DNA of 64,000 bases. Source: an endosymbiont 'TC1' of Trimyema compressum (GTDB taxonomy: Bacteria; Bacillota; TC1). Positions 18,358 to 26,658 of this stretch are shown here, piece after piece; position 1 is the first letter of the stretch; every line of letters starts with the position of its first letter. The translations under genes and the position numbers were made by a program. The stretch lies in NCBI RefSeq assembly GCF_001584725.1, contig NZ_CP014606.1, positions 930,001-994,000 of the forward strand, given 5' to 3'. Below the pieces are notes generated by a model. That model searched no databases. It was not told where the DNA came from and saw nothing but the letters and a program-made list of their open reading frames with translations.

Positions 18358-19488
18358 CTAACCCTTTCTTACAGACATATTATCTCTGTGGATAATTGTT
18401 TCGTAAATATATTCTTCTCCTAATAGACGAGCCATTTCTTTAGTTCTCAGTCCTTTAACTTTTCTAATAGCATTGCTATCGTAAAGCACAATGCCTCTGC
18501 CTATTTCATTTCCATTTGTATTTAAAATACTAACTACCATATCATCATCAAAATCACCAACAACTTCTGCTATTCCAGTAGCCAGTAAACTTTTCCCTTT
18601 ATTTACTAATGCATCTGCAGCACCATTATCAACTACAAGACTCCCTTTAGGTCTAGATGATAAAAGCAACCACTTCTTTTTTGTATGGATCTTTTTATTC
18701 TGGGGAATAAAAAGTGTTCCCTCAAAGCGTCTATTAACAATATCAGACAAGAGTCCTTTTTTTTCTCCATTGCCAATAACCATATAAACACCAGCAGCCA
18801 TAGCAATTTTTGCTGCTTGAATCTTAGTTGCCATGCCTCCTGTTCCTAATAAAGAACCTTTGGCCCCAGCTGCTTCTACAATTTGAGGCGTTATCTTATC
18901 AATAGTTTCATATAATTTTGCATTACAGGACGTTGTTGGATTTTCAGTATAAAAACCATCAATATCCGATAATAATACCAGTAAATCTCCATCAATTAAA
19001 GAGGATACTAATGCTGCTATATGATCATTATCTCCAACTTTCATTTCATCAACAGCAACTGTATCATTTTCATTAATAATAGGAATTACACCCATCTGCA
19101 ATAATGTTGATAGTGTATTTTTAGCATTTAAATTTCTCTTCCTAATAGAAAAGTCTTCTTTAGTTAAAAGAATTTGAGCCACGGTTTTACCATATTCAGC
19201 AAATAATTTCTCATACATATGCATTAATACAACTTGACCGATAGCTGCAACAGCCTGCTTTTTAGGTAGTGTGTCAGGTCTTTTTTTAAGGTGTAAACGA
19301 CCAACACCAGCACCAACTGCTCCAGAAGAAACTAATAGAACTTCATACCCTCTATTGCTTAAATCATCAATGCCTCGCACTAATTGTTCCATTCTATCAA
19401 TATTGATTTCCCCTGTTTTATAGGTTAATGTACTGGTTCCAACTTTTACTATAATCCTTTTGATATCCCTCTGAAACTCTACAATCAT
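18358..19488 (-). CDS. proB: Glutamate 5-kinase
   Basis: It phosphorylates glutamate to start proline synthesis. The 376 residues contain the amino-acid kinase fold (IIVKVGTSTLT, LVSSGAVGAGVGRL, INENDTVAVDEMKVGDNDHIAALV, GSLLGTGGMATKIQAA) and a C-terminal PUA domain from about residue 275 (PKGSLVVDNGAADAL, GRGIVLYDS). ATG at 19486-19488. The full-length PUA form is feedback-inhibited by proline in relatives. It is followed by proA. Upstream is the broken yhbY. Confidence 0.97.
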   Translation of the reverse strand: MIVEFQRDIKRIIVKVGTSTLTYKTGEINIDRMEQLVRGIDDLSNRGYEVLLVSSGAVGAGVGRLHLKKRPDTLPKKQAVAAIGQVVLMHMYEKLFAEYGKTVAQILLTKEDFSIRKRNLNAKNTLSTLLQMGVIPIINENDTVAVDEMKVGDNDHIAALVSSLIDGDLLVLLSDIDGFYTENPTTSCNAKLYETIDKITPQIVEAAGAKGSLLGTGGMATKIQAAKIAMAAGVYMVIGNGEKKGLLSDIVNRRFEGTLFIPQNKKIHTKKKWLLLSSRPKGSLVVDNGAADALVNKGKSLLATGIAEVVGDFDDDMVVSILNTNGNEIGRGIVLYDSNAIRKVKGLRTKEMARLLGEEYIYETIIHRDNMSVRKG

Positions 19489-19534
19489 ATCTTCACATCC
19501 TACGGTAATTTATATATTGACTCTTTTCTTTTTT

Positions 19535-19793
19535 TTACTTAAATAATAAACAGTTTCTTCCAATCACCTGCACCAATTCAGCCTTTACTTCTTCAGCAAG
19601 GTCAGCTCCTACTTTTTTAATATCTTCAGCCCCATTTTTACCAACTCTAACCTTCACTAGATCTAGAGAATCTATGGACTGAGATACTTCTTTAATAACT
19701 GCTTCTGACAAAACCCTCTTTACCGACGTAAGCTACGGGGTTCATTAAGCTACCAAGTCCTCTTAAATAACGTTTTTGTTTCCCTGTTAACAT
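19535..19793 (-). pseudogene. yhbY: YhbY-type RNA-binding protein, one frameshift
   Basis: A small CRS1/YhbY-domain protein associated with pre-50S ribosome assembly. The ATG (19791-19793), behind GAGGAG, gives MLTGKQKRYLRGLGSL and AYVGKEGF, the conserved first half. After GKEGFV a one-base insertion near 19716 shifts the frame. The rest reads EAVIKEVSQSIDSLDLVKV, RVGKNGAED and LVQVIGRNCLLF to a TAA. Only one lesion is needed, so loss is recent or the base is a read error; this is the best locus to test which. Confidence 0.85.
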
Positions 19794-19833
19794 TCTATTA
19801 CTCCTCATTCTATCTTCTCTTGATTATAGCATT

Positions 19834-21108
19834 TTAGTCTACATAATCAAATTCTGTTTTACCAATTCTAACTGCATCTCCAGCTTGAACACCTTTTTCT
19901 TTTAATAATTCAATGGCACCAATTCGCACTAACTGTTGATGAAAATGCCTGATGCCTTCATCACTGGCTAAGTAAGCCATTTTAAAAGCACGATCTACAG
20001 CATATCCTTTAAGAATAAAAATACCTGTTAATGGCTCAATTTCTACCGAAATCAAATCATCTTCCAACTGGGTAATTTTATGGTTTACAGTTGCAATGAT
20101 TGGTGCTTCAATTTCTTTAACCCATTTTAATACTTCATATAAAAATGGTTCTAAACCCTGTCGAGTAACAGCCGATATTTTAAATACGGGATCCTCTACC
20201 CCTGATTCTCTAAGTTTCTTGATAAATATCTCAGCTTTTTCTTCCGCACCTGATGCATCTATTTTATTAACAGCAATAATTTGCTTTTTCCTTCCTAATG
20301 CTTCATTGAAAAGTGCTAGCTCCTTATTAATGTTTGTGTAATCTTCAAATAAATCTCTTTCCTCATCAAAGCCGCCAGCATCGAGAAGATGAACAATAAC
20401 TTTAGTTCTTTCTAAATGTTTAAGAAACTGATGTCCTAAACCAATCCCTTCACTTGCGCCATCAATTAAGCCAGGAATATCAGCTAAAACAAAACTTTTA
20501 TCGCCTAATGAAACAACGCCTAAATGTGGATTAAGGGTTGTAAAAGGATAGTCTCCAATCTTTGGTCTAGCATTGGAAACGCTACTGATTAAAGTTGATT
20601 TTCCTGCATTAGGATAACCTGCTATCCCAGCATCCGCCAGTAGTTTTAATTCGAGATAAATCGTTTTTTCATCTCCTGGCTCACCATTTTCAGCCATTCT
20701 CGGAGCCTTGTTTTTATTGGACATAAAACGGGCATTGCCTCGGCCACCTCGGCCGCCAGCAGCCACACACACCTCTTGGCCATCTTCAATAATATCCGCC
20801 AATACATTTCCTAATTCATCTTTTACAATAGTGCCTAATGGTACTTTCAAATAGAGGTTTTGTCCATTTCTACCATGCATATTACTGGTTTTACCATTTT
20901 CCCCTTTTGCTGCTTTATGATGTTTCTTATATTTAAAGTCAATCATAGTAGTAGCGCCTTTATCCCCAACTAAAAAAACTGATCCTCCAAGACCACCATC
21001 ACCGCCACTAGGTCCTCCTTCAGGAACATATTTCTCTCTTCGAAAAGAGACCATGCCATTACCGCCGTAACCGCCTTTTATAAATATTCTTACTTTATCA
21101 TAAAACAT
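19834..21108 (-). CDS. obgE: GTPase ObgE/CgtA
   Basis: A ribosome-assembly and stress GTPase. The glycine-rich Obg fold (YDKVRIFIKGGYGGNG, GGDGGLGG, GGRGGRGNARF) spans about 1-158. The G domain shows GYPNAGKST, DIPGLIDGASEG and NKIDASG. A C-terminal OCT domain has GYAVDRAFKMAYLASDEG. I chose the ATG three codons inside a longer frame because it lies 8 bases from AAAGGAG, while the upstream GTG is too close. It follows rpmA, the standard rplU-prp-rpmA-obg order. Intact. Confidence 0.97.
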   Translation of the reverse strand: MFYDKVRIFIKGGYGGNGMVSFRREKYVPEGGPSGGDGGLGGSVFLVGDKGATTMIDFKYKKHHKAAKGENGKTSNMHGRNGQNLYLKVPLGTIVKDELGNVLADIIEDGQEVCVAAGGRGGRGNARFMSNKNKAPRMAENGEPGDEKTIYLELKLLADAGIAGYPNAGKSTLISSVSNARPKIGDYPFTTLNPHLGVVSLGDKSFVLADIPGLIDGASEGIGLGHQFLKHLERTKVIVHLLDAGGFDEERDLFEDYTNINKELALFNEALGRKKQIIAVNKIDASGAEEKAEIFIKKLRESGVEDPVFKISAVTRQGLEPFLYEVLKWVKEIEAPIIATVNHKITQLEDDLISVEIEPLTGIFILKGYAVDRAFKMAYLASDEGIRHFHQQLVRIGAIELLKEKGVQAGDAVRIGKTEFDYVD

Positions 21109-21128
21109 TGAGCACACTCCTTTTAAGT

Positions 21129-21165
21129 GAAAAAACTCCCCTTTAATATAATTAAGGGGAGTCGT
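21129..21165 (-). terminator. Terminator between rpmA and obgE
   Basis: ACTCCCCTT / AAGGGGAGT form a perfect stem with a T6 run on the minus strand, ending the rplU-prp-rpmA unit. It means obgE needs its own or read-through transcription. Confidence 0.8.
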
Positions 21166-21181
21166 CTTCTAAATCATTTTT

Positions 21182-21463
21182 TTATTGGACTGCATATATG
21201 CTGGCTTGTTTTTTATCTCTGCCTTTTCTTTCAAAACGCACAACACCATCTATTAATGCAAACAAAGTGTCATCTTTGCCTAATCCTACGTTATTGCCTG
21301 GGTGAATTTTAGTTCCTCTTTGGCGTACCAAAATATTCCCTGCCTTGACAACACAGCCGTCGCCTCTTTTAACACCTAATCTTTGGGCATTACTGTCACG
21401 ACCGTTTCTTGAACTACCTTGCCCCTTTTTGTGAGCGAATAGTTGAAGGTTTAATTTAAACAT
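21182..21463 (-). CDS. rpmA: 50S ribosomal protein L27, with Prp-cleaved N-terminal extension
   Basis: A 93-residue protein whose N-terminus lies near the peptidyl-transferase centre. It begins [18 protein letters not shown]: the MFKLNLQLF part is the Firmicutes-type extension removed by the protease Prp before assembly, leaving AHKKG. The body ([37 protein letters not shown]) is standard. The ATG overlaps the prp stop. Having the extension and the protease gene side by side strongly suggests processing is required here. Confidence 0.96.
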   Translation of the reverse strand: MFKLNLQLFAHKKGQGSSRNGRDSNAQRLGVKRGDGCVVKAGNILVRQRGTKIHPGNNVGLGKDDTLFALIDGVVRFERKGRDKKQASIYAVQ

Positions 21464-21797
21464 GATACTCCACCTCCTCTTCGTGGACCTTAAGATATTT
21501 CTTATAATCTTCTTTAAGTAAGGTTAAGCCATTTAAAAATACAGTTTCAATGCCTAGCAATAAAGGAGAATCTCCTTTAAAAATCACTTTTAAATAACCT
21601 GCCTCATCATCTCTTATTAACTTGACTAAATCCATATGCTTCTCCAAAGAATAAGCAATTGTCTGTAAATGCATAGATAAGGCACAACAGACTAAACTGT
21701 ATTGACCTGCTTCTTCATCATATTCACCAATGTGACCACAACTTTCAAAACCACACCAATTACCCTGTTTATCCTTATAGATTACAATACTATTCAT
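21456..21797 (-). CDS. prp: Ribosomal-processing cysteine protease Prp
   Basis: Cleaves the N-terminal extension of L27. The 113 residues carry the family's catalytic pair: His in [15 protein letters not shown] near residue 21 and Cys in [12 protein letters not shown] near 36. The gene sits between rplU and rpmA and overlaps rpmA by 8 bases and rplU by one, the conserved Firmicutes arrangement. Intact. Two adjacent cysteines (VCCA) occur where relatives usually have VCAA/VCAG-type sequences, a small variation that leaves the nucleophile in place. Confidence 0.93.
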   Translation of the reverse strand: MNSIVIYKDKQGNWCGFESCGHIGEYDEEAGQYSLVCCALSMHLQTIAYSLEKHMDLVKLIRDDEAGYLKVIFKGDSPLLLGIETVFLNGLTLLKEDYKKYLKVHEEEVEYHV

Positions 21798-22108
21798 TAG
21801 CCTTGAATTTTCTCTACAGTTACTTCAGTATAAGGTTGTCTATGACCTTGCTTTCTTCTGTAGCCTTTTTTGGGTTTCATTTTATAAACAATAATTTTCT
21901 CACCTTTGCCATGATCGGTTACCTTTAAAGTAACTTTTGCACCATCAACAACTGGTGTACCAATTTTTGTTTCTTTTCCATCGCTAACAAGCAACACTTT
22001 AGAATCCTCTACTAAAGAACCAACTTTAGTTTCGATTTTCTCAAGACGTAAAACATCGCCTTCAGAAACTTTATATTGCTTACCGCCATTTTCTATTACT
22101 GCGTACAT
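21797..22108 (-). CDS. rplU: 50S ribosomal protein L21
   Basis: A 103-residue 23S-rRNA-binding protein starting [20 protein letters not shown], with the C-terminal [21 protein letters not shown] signature. The ribosome site GGAGGAGG lies upstream. First gene of the rplU-prp-rpmA unit. A structured leader may lie upstream (22115-22205). Confidence 0.97.
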   Translation of the reverse strand: MYAVIENGGKQYKVSEGDVLRLEKIETKVGSLVEDSKVLLVSDGKETKIGTPVVDGAKVTLKVTDHGKGEKIIVYKMKPKKGYRRKQGHRQPYTEVTVEKIQG

Positions 22109-22114
22109 ACTATT

Positions 22115-22205
22115 TGCACCTCCTCCGCAAAAGACTCCCTGATTAGGTAGAGATTCAACTCTTTTAAAACCTTTTCCACGGGGTTGTAAACGAACATTAT
22201 TATTA
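22115..22205 (-). promoter_or_regulatory. Possible L21 autoregulatory leader
   Basis: The 90 bases before rplU contain CAACCCCGTGGAAAAGG and, nearer the gene, GACTCCCTGATTAGG / AATCAGGGAGTC-type complementarity. Firmicutes rplU genes often have a conserved leader RNA of this size. I recognise the context but cannot confirm the motif by eye. Confidence 0.35.
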
Positions 22206-22544
22206 TACCTTTTTTTTAACTATTATGCAATAAAATAGCACTAACTTCCCTGAAAAATTCATTTTAATATTTTCGCAAGTTTATTTTTCTTGAAGACACT
22301 TATACTATCTGAATTACTATATCATTTTTATAACGATTGCCAATCCTAAAATCTAATATTTTATAAACCATATACTTCTATTAATGTGAATAGTACTAGT
22401 TTTCGGACTTGTTATTGCACTTTTTAGTTTTTTAAGATTAATGAGAAAATCAATATCAGAAATTATCTAAACCAAATTAAAATGGACCAACGGACTATAG
22501 TATGCTACTGACCCATTTATTAATTAATTTTATGCTTATAACGC
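22206..22544. other. Intergenic stretch without a gene
   Basis: About 340 AT-rich bases separate rplU from the SMR exporter. No convincing coding frame, riboswitch or RNA gene is visible. Weak complementarity AAATGG...CCATTT near 22483-22522 could end the exporter transcript. The stretch probably holds the rplU promoter near its left end. Confidence 0.5.
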
Positions 22545-22865
22545 CTAACTTCCAGAAGTTATTTTTAAACCAATAATGCCTACTAATATAAAAGCAACAA
22601 ATGTTAATCTTGGTATAGTTGCTGGTTCTTTAAATACAAAAATACCAAAAATTACTGTACCAATTGCACCAATACCAGTCCAAACTGCATAAGCAGTCCC
22701 TAAAGGTAGTGTTTTCATTGCAAAAGATAGTAAAACGACACTAACAACCATTGTTGCAATAGTAATGATAGGGGGAATTAGCTTTTTAAAGCCTTCTGAA
22801 AATTTAAGTCCTGTTGCCCAAACTACTTCAAAGATTCCTGCTATTAATAAAATAAGCCAACTCAT
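22545..22865 (-). CDS. gdx: SMR-family guanidinium exporter (Gdx/SugE type)
   Basis: A 106-residue membrane protein with four predicted helices: [19 protein letters not shown], then a second and third, and [16 protein letters not shown]. The Glu in helix 1 ([12 protein letters not shown]) is the SMR proton/substrate site, and the WATGLK sequence is typical of the Gdx/SugE subtype rather than EmrE. The guanidine-I riboswitch directly upstream fixes the likely substrate as guanidinium. It is followed by a non-coding gap and preceded by LiaF-like genes, so the unit looks inserted between rplU and the TIGR03936 gene. Intact. Confidence 0.92.
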   Translation of the reverse strand: MSWLILLIAGIFEVVWATGLKFSEGFKKLIPPIITIATMVVSVVLLSFAMKTLPLGTAYAVWTGIGAIGTVIFGIFVFKEPATIPRLTFVAFILVGIIGLKITSGS

Positions 22866-22885
22866 TTTTTACACCTCATTTTCTA

Positions 22886-22923
22886 CAAAAAATAAGCCTA
22901 GGAGATTACTCTCCCAGGCTTTT
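22886..22923 (-). terminator. Expression-platform terminator of the guanidine riboswitch
   Basis: On the minus strand GCCTGGGAGA and TCTCCTAGGC pair with one mismatch and are followed by TTATTTTTT, 20 bases before the gdx ATG. Guanidine binding in this class prevents formation of such a hairpin. Confidence 0.85.
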
Positions 22924-22924
22924 A

Positions 22925-22994
22925 TCCTTCCGTGACCAACTTATTTGTTGGGGTTTTACCTCGGACCAGACCACTTTTGTGCGGAACCCTAGAA
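22925..22994 (-). promoter_or_regulatory. Guanidine-I (ykkC) riboswitch aptamer
   Basis: The minus strand reads CTAGGGTTCCGC, then GGTCTGGTCCGAGG, AAAACCCC and TCACGGAAGG, the conserved core of the ykkC/guanidine-I class. It is placed between the LiaF-like gene and gdx with a terminator behind it. Known members turn on exporters or degradation genes when guanidine is present. Confidence 0.93.
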
Positions 22995-23035
22995 AACTAA
23001 CTTAATCTTAACCCACTATTAGGGTAATGTCAAGG

Positions 23036-23397
23036 CTAGGATATATACTTGAAGCTAATGCCTCCAAAAGCACAAGTACCTCTCTTACAATTAGTGTAGA
23101 ACCTTCAGTGACAGATGAAGGACTTCCTTCAACATCAGAACCGCCTAAAATTGCAGTCACCTCATTTTGCAACTTCATTTTAGCAGGTAATTTAAATTCA
23201 ATACCACCCATAATACAATTAACATCAATAACTGCACCTTCAGAAGCTATAGTAGCACTTGTTAAGTCTACCTCAGATCCACCTAAATAAGCTGAAACAG
23301 ATCCACCTTTGAAATGACTTGAAACAACACGCTTTCCATTACCTGATAAAATAGAACTTACATAAATAGTATCTCCTTGAGAATCTTCTCTTGTCAT
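23036..23397 (-). pseudogene. LiaF-like C-terminal domain protein, frameshifted at the 3' end
   Basis: A soluble beta-helix-like domain of the cell-wall-stress LiaF/DUF2154 type: SGNGKRVVSSHFKGGSVSAYLGGSEVDL, IDVNCIMGGIEFKLP and VTAILGGSDV. The family normally ends in a further GG-type repeat. That repeat (CAFGGISFKYIS) is present but one frame away, after a slip in the AGAGAG run near 23087. The actual frame runs on to 23008 with unrelated residues. The protein may still fold, since only the last ~16 residues are changed. The ATG overlaps the upstream gene's end. Confidence 0.75.
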
Positions 23398-23721
23398 ATT
23401 ATCATGTTTTTTATCTTAATAATTCCAGTTTTAATAAATATAAATTCTAAACCTAAAAAAATTAAAATTAAAGGCACCAAGAAATTCCAAGCATTTTCAA
23501 CAAAATAACTTAAAATAAACATAGCAGCTATAGAAGTAACTAAACCTCCCCAGAAAATACTTCTTCTAAAAATCAATTGATATAAACCATAAATTGCAAA
23601 TAAGACTGCAATTGCAATTTTAATGACATAGTTTGCCAATGGCATAATATTTAGACTTGATAAAGCTATTAAAATACCCGCCTATGATTAATATTAAACC
23701 TATAATAATTTTACTTTTCAT
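23394..23721 (-). pseudogene. LiaF/LiaI-like small membrane protein, frameshifted near the start
   Basis: A membrane protein of about 108 residues. The ATG at 23719-23721 gives MKSKIIIGLILIIGG. An extra G near 23679 then shifts the frame, which continues ILIALSSLNIMPLANYVIKI and ends GLEFIFIKTGIIKIKN. It is a paralogue of the next gene upstream (same GLI-II-G, V-P and GLEFIF/GLQIIF landmarks). An internal ATG (23643-23645) could give an 83-residue protein lacking the first helix, so residual function is possible. The stop overlaps the next gene. Confidence 0.72.
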
Positions 23722-23732
23722 TTTTACCACCT

Positions 23733-24086
23733 TTATTTATTATTGTTGCTATTATCGTTGTTTTGGTTATCACAATTACTATTGTAATTAGTCTTTTTGC
23801 CGAAAATAATCTGGAGTCCTAAGAGAATTAGAATTGCTGGAAATAAAATTTTCCAGAAATAGACAAACCAATTACCTAATAAGAAAATAAGTGATAAAAC
23901 AATAGTGAATCCACCAAAGAAAATTTTCTTATTTTGAATAATATTAAAAATACCATAAATGATAAATATCACAGGAAGTATAACCCCTAAAAAGCCTTGA
24001 TTAAAAGGTACAATATTAAATAAGTCTAATGCTATAATTACACCTGCTGCAATAAAAATCAGTCCCCAAAATACTTTTGATGCCAT
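23733..24086 (-). CDS. LiaF/LiaI-like membrane protein
   Basis: 117 residues with about four hydrophobic segments: VFWGLIFIAAGVIIALDL, FLGVILPVIFIIYGIF, FTIVLSLIFLLGNWFVYFW and ILFPAILILLGLQIIFG. They are followed by a hydrophilic Asn-rich tail (repeated N and D). This is the transmembrane region found at the N-terminus of LiaF and in stand-alone relatives. Together with the two genes downstream it forms a three-gene set, possibly an envelope-stress module, but no LiaS/LiaR kinase-regulator pair is nearby. This copy is intact. Function is inferred only from family resemblance. Confidence 0.7.
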   Translation of the reverse strand: MASKVFWGLIFIAAGVIIALDLFNIVPFNQGFLGVILPVIFIIYGIFNIIQNKKIFFGGFTIVLSLIFLLGNWFVYFWKILFPAILILLGLQIIFGKKTNYNSNCDNQNNDNSNNNK

Positions 24087-24099
24087 AATAATTTCCTTT

Positions 24100-24774
24100 C
24101 TAAATACAATGGATTAGTATTTTATCAGCTCCATATAAAGCCAACCTCTTTATAGTATACTCTCCATTAAAACCAATAGCTTGAACTAAAGTTTTAATTA
24201 GAGGTTCAATACGAAGCGTTCTCTCACTTCCACAAGTCGTGAGAATTTTTAAATCAACAATGCCCTTTTTCTTACTTAATTTATACGTTATAATCTCCTC
24301 TTTAACTTCTTTTACTCTAATGCCTTTTTTTGTTTTTAAAGTTATTAAAATTGAAGGATGACTTAAAAATGAATCGATTTTATTCATTATTTCATTTCTG
24401 TTCTCATCCATACAAGCAAAAACAATATCATATTCCGCTTTTTCCAAAAGAGCCGTTAATGATTTGTTGGTTTCAGTTTTTTCTTCTATTTCTAAAACTT
24501 TTATACCTTTAGGCAGATTATTATTAACCAATTTTAAAGCTTTTTTCATATTTAATGTTGATTCAACTTCTAATTCTAATAACTCCCCTTCACTTTCAAG
24601 GCCTACGCCTTTTGCTAAAGCAAAAGACAGCTTCATATGAGGATTAAAACCTTCACTAAAAGCTACTGGAAGTTGACCTCTTTTAAAACATTGGCGGAAT
24701 AACTTCATTAACTCTAAATGAGATAAATATTTTAATGAGCCTTCCACTTTAAATAACATAATATACTTAACCAC
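24100..24774 (-). CDS. TIGR03936 family radical-SAM-linked protein (DUF2344)
   Basis: A 224-residue protein starting MVKYIMLFKVEGSLKYLSHLELMKLFRQCFKRGQLPVAFSEGFNPHMKLSFALAKGVG in segments (LKYLSHLE, FSEGFNPHMKLSFA are diagnostic). It is fused to the radical SAM partner in some relatives. Here it overlaps the TIGR03960 gene by 8 bases, so the two are co-translated and likely act together. The pair is commonly next to rng and rplU; an RNase E/G gene is missing here and the gdx/LiaF genes occupy the gap. The reaction is unknown, though a role in RNA/ribosome modification is often suspected from context. Confidence 0.88.
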   Translation of the reverse strand: MVKYIMLFKVEGSLKYLSHLELMKLFRQCFKRGQLPVAFSEGFNPHMKLSFALAKGVGLESEGELLELEVESTLNMKKALKLVNNNLPKGIKVLEIEEKTETNKSLTALLEKAEYDIVFACMDENRNEIMNKIDSFLSHPSILITLKTKKGIRVKEVKEEIITYKLSKKKGIVDLKILTTCGSERTLRIEPLIKTLVQAIGFNGEYTIKRLALYGADKILIHCI

Positions 24775-26638
24775 GGTATGCTCCTTTTAAATCTAATTTT
24801 AAGCCTTCCTCTTCATTACAAAGACTACAGCCTGTACATCCTTTTCTACAATCTCTTGTTAGAGTTTCTTTTTTTGCATTTTTATACTCTTTCCACAAAT
24901 AGTCCTTGGCAACGCCTATATTAATATGGTCCCAGTATAAAGGCTCCTCCTTAGCAAAAAAATGTTCACTATATTCTGTAATATTAATTCCAGTTTCTGC
25001 TAATGCCTCATTCCATGCATCTTGCTTAAACCACTCATCCCAACTGTCAAGGTAGCAATCATTTTCATGAAGTTTTAACAATAGCTTATTCAATCGTCTA
25101 TCCCCTCTAGCTAACATACCTTCTAAAACACTTAAAGGCGCACTATGATAGTTAAATTTAAGACCTTTTCCCTGAATATGCTCTCGAAGTAGTCTCTGTT
25201 TTCTCTCCAGCTCAGATTGACTGTTTTGGCCAAACCACTGAAATGGTGTAAATGGCTTTGGTACAAAAGAAGCTACACTAACAGTAATCGTCAATCCTCT
25301 AACTCCTAAACTTTTTCCTAATGCAAGAATTTTTTTACCTAATTCAGCAATCCCTATTATATCTTTGTCAGTTTCCTCAGGTAACCCAATCATAAAATAA
25401 AGCTTAATTCTTTTCCAGCCAGCCTTAAAAGCACCTGTAGCTGTTTCAATTAAATCTTCTTCTGTAACCCCTTTATTAATTACATCTTGCATTTTCTGAG
25501 TCCCGGCTTCTGGCGCAAAAGTAAAGCCTGTTTTACGAACAGTCTGTATCATTTTTGCTAAATTAATTGAAAATGTATCCACTCTTAATGATGGTAAAGA
25601 AACACTTATTTTCTCTTTCTCAAAATCAGCCATTAGCTGACTTACTAAAGGTTCTACACCTGTATAATCAGCCGTACTCAAGGATGTTAAGGAAATATCG
25701 TCATAGCCTGTATTAAGGGCTAATTGATGGGCCTGTTCCATTAAAGTTTTTATTGTTTTTTCTCTTACTGGTCTATAAATCATGCCAGCTTGACAAAAAC
25801 GACAACCATGAGTACAACCTCTTAGTACTTCAAGCATCATTCTATCATGAACAGCATCTACAAAAGGAACTACAGGCTTTGTAGGGAAGTAGGCTTGATT
25901 TAGATTTTTAACAATAGCTTTCCTAATTTTTTCATTAGCTTCATTATTAGTAGGAAAAGTACCTTTATAAACACTATTTTCATATTGAGCCTCATACCAC
26001 TCTGGAATATAAACACCATCTAAATGAGCAATTGCCTTAAAAAAACCTTCTCGGTCCTCAATAAAGCCTTCTTTTAAAAAGGCTGCTCCTGCTTCTAAAA
26101 TTTGAGGTAAAAGTTCTTCTCCGTCACCAATTAAAAAAAGATCAAAAAAATCACTAATTGGCTCTGGATTTACAGCACAAGGTCCTCCTCCAATAATTAT
26201 TGGATAAATCCCCTTCTTTCGTTCTGCTCTTGTCACTGGAATATTGCCTAATGACAACATTTTAAGAATATTAGTATAGCTCATCTCATATTGCAAAGTA
26301 AATCCCACAATAGGAAATTGAGCTAAAGGTGTATAAGATTCTAAAGAAAAAAGTGGTATACTTTCAGCTTCCATTAAAGAGGCCATATCAGGCCAAGGAC
26401 AGAATACCCGTTCCATTAAAAAATCTGTTTCTTCGTTAATTAAGCCATAAAGTATTTGCATCCCTAAGTGAGACATTCCAATCTCGTAAACATCAGGAAA
26501 ACAAAATGCCATTTGACATTTTGTTTCCTTAAAACTTTTATCTGTACTGTGCCACTCACCACCAATATAGCGACCTGGCTTTTCAACCTTTGGCAACAGT
26601 TTTTTTTCAATTTTATTTTTTAAATTATCTTGCTTCAC
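24767..26638 (-). CDS. TIGR03960 family radical SAM protein with B12-binding-like domain
   Basis: 623 residues. The N-terminal B12-binding-like region has CFPDVYEIGMSHLGMQILYGL and RVFCPWPDM. The radical SAM core shows the cluster motif RGCTHGCRFCQAGMIYRP near residue 275 (CxxxCxxC), followed by SLTSLSTADY and FAPEAGTQKMQD. The C-terminus has a cysteine cluster DCRKGCTGCSLC near 600, probably a second iron-sulfur site. It is intact and overlaps TIGR03936. It lies directly after rodA. The substrate of this family is not established. Confidence 0.92.
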   Translation of the reverse strand: MKQDNLKNKIEKKLLPKVEKPGRYIGGEWHSTDKSFKETKCQMAFCFPDVYEIGMSHLGMQILYGLINEETDFLMERVFCPWPDMASLMEAESIPLFSLESYTPLAQFPIVGFTLQYEMSYTNILKMLSLGNIPVTRAERKKGIYPIIIGGGPCAVNPEPISDFFDLFLIGDGEELLPQILEAGAAFLKEGFIEDREGFFKAIAHLDGVYIPEWYEAQYENSVYKGTFPTNNEANEKIRKAIVKNLNQAYFPTKPVVPFVDAVHDRMMLEVLRGCTHGCRFCQAGMIYRPVREKTIKTLMEQAHQLALNTGYDDISLTSLSTADYTGVEPLVSQLMADFEKEKISVSLPSLRVDTFSINLAKMIQTVRKTGFTFAPEAGTQKMQDVINKGVTEEDLIETATGAFKAGWKRIKLYFMIGLPEETDKDIIGIAELGKKILALGKSLGVRGLTITVSVASFVPKPFTPFQWFGQNSQSELERKQRLLREHIQGKGLKFNYHSAPLSVLEGMLARGDRRLNKLLLKLHENDCYLDSWDEWFKQDAWNEALAETGINITEYSEHFFAKEEPLYWDHINIGVAKDYLWKEYKNAKKETLTRDCRKGCTGCSLCNEEEGLKLDLKGAYRG

Positions 26639-26658
26639 AATACTACTCTACCCCTCTA

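Noticed and set aside
23008-23035. Extended C-terminus of the LiaF-like protein ending DITLIVG
   Set aside because: The family-typical end CAFGGISFKYIS is found one frame over, so the extension is a frameshift product.
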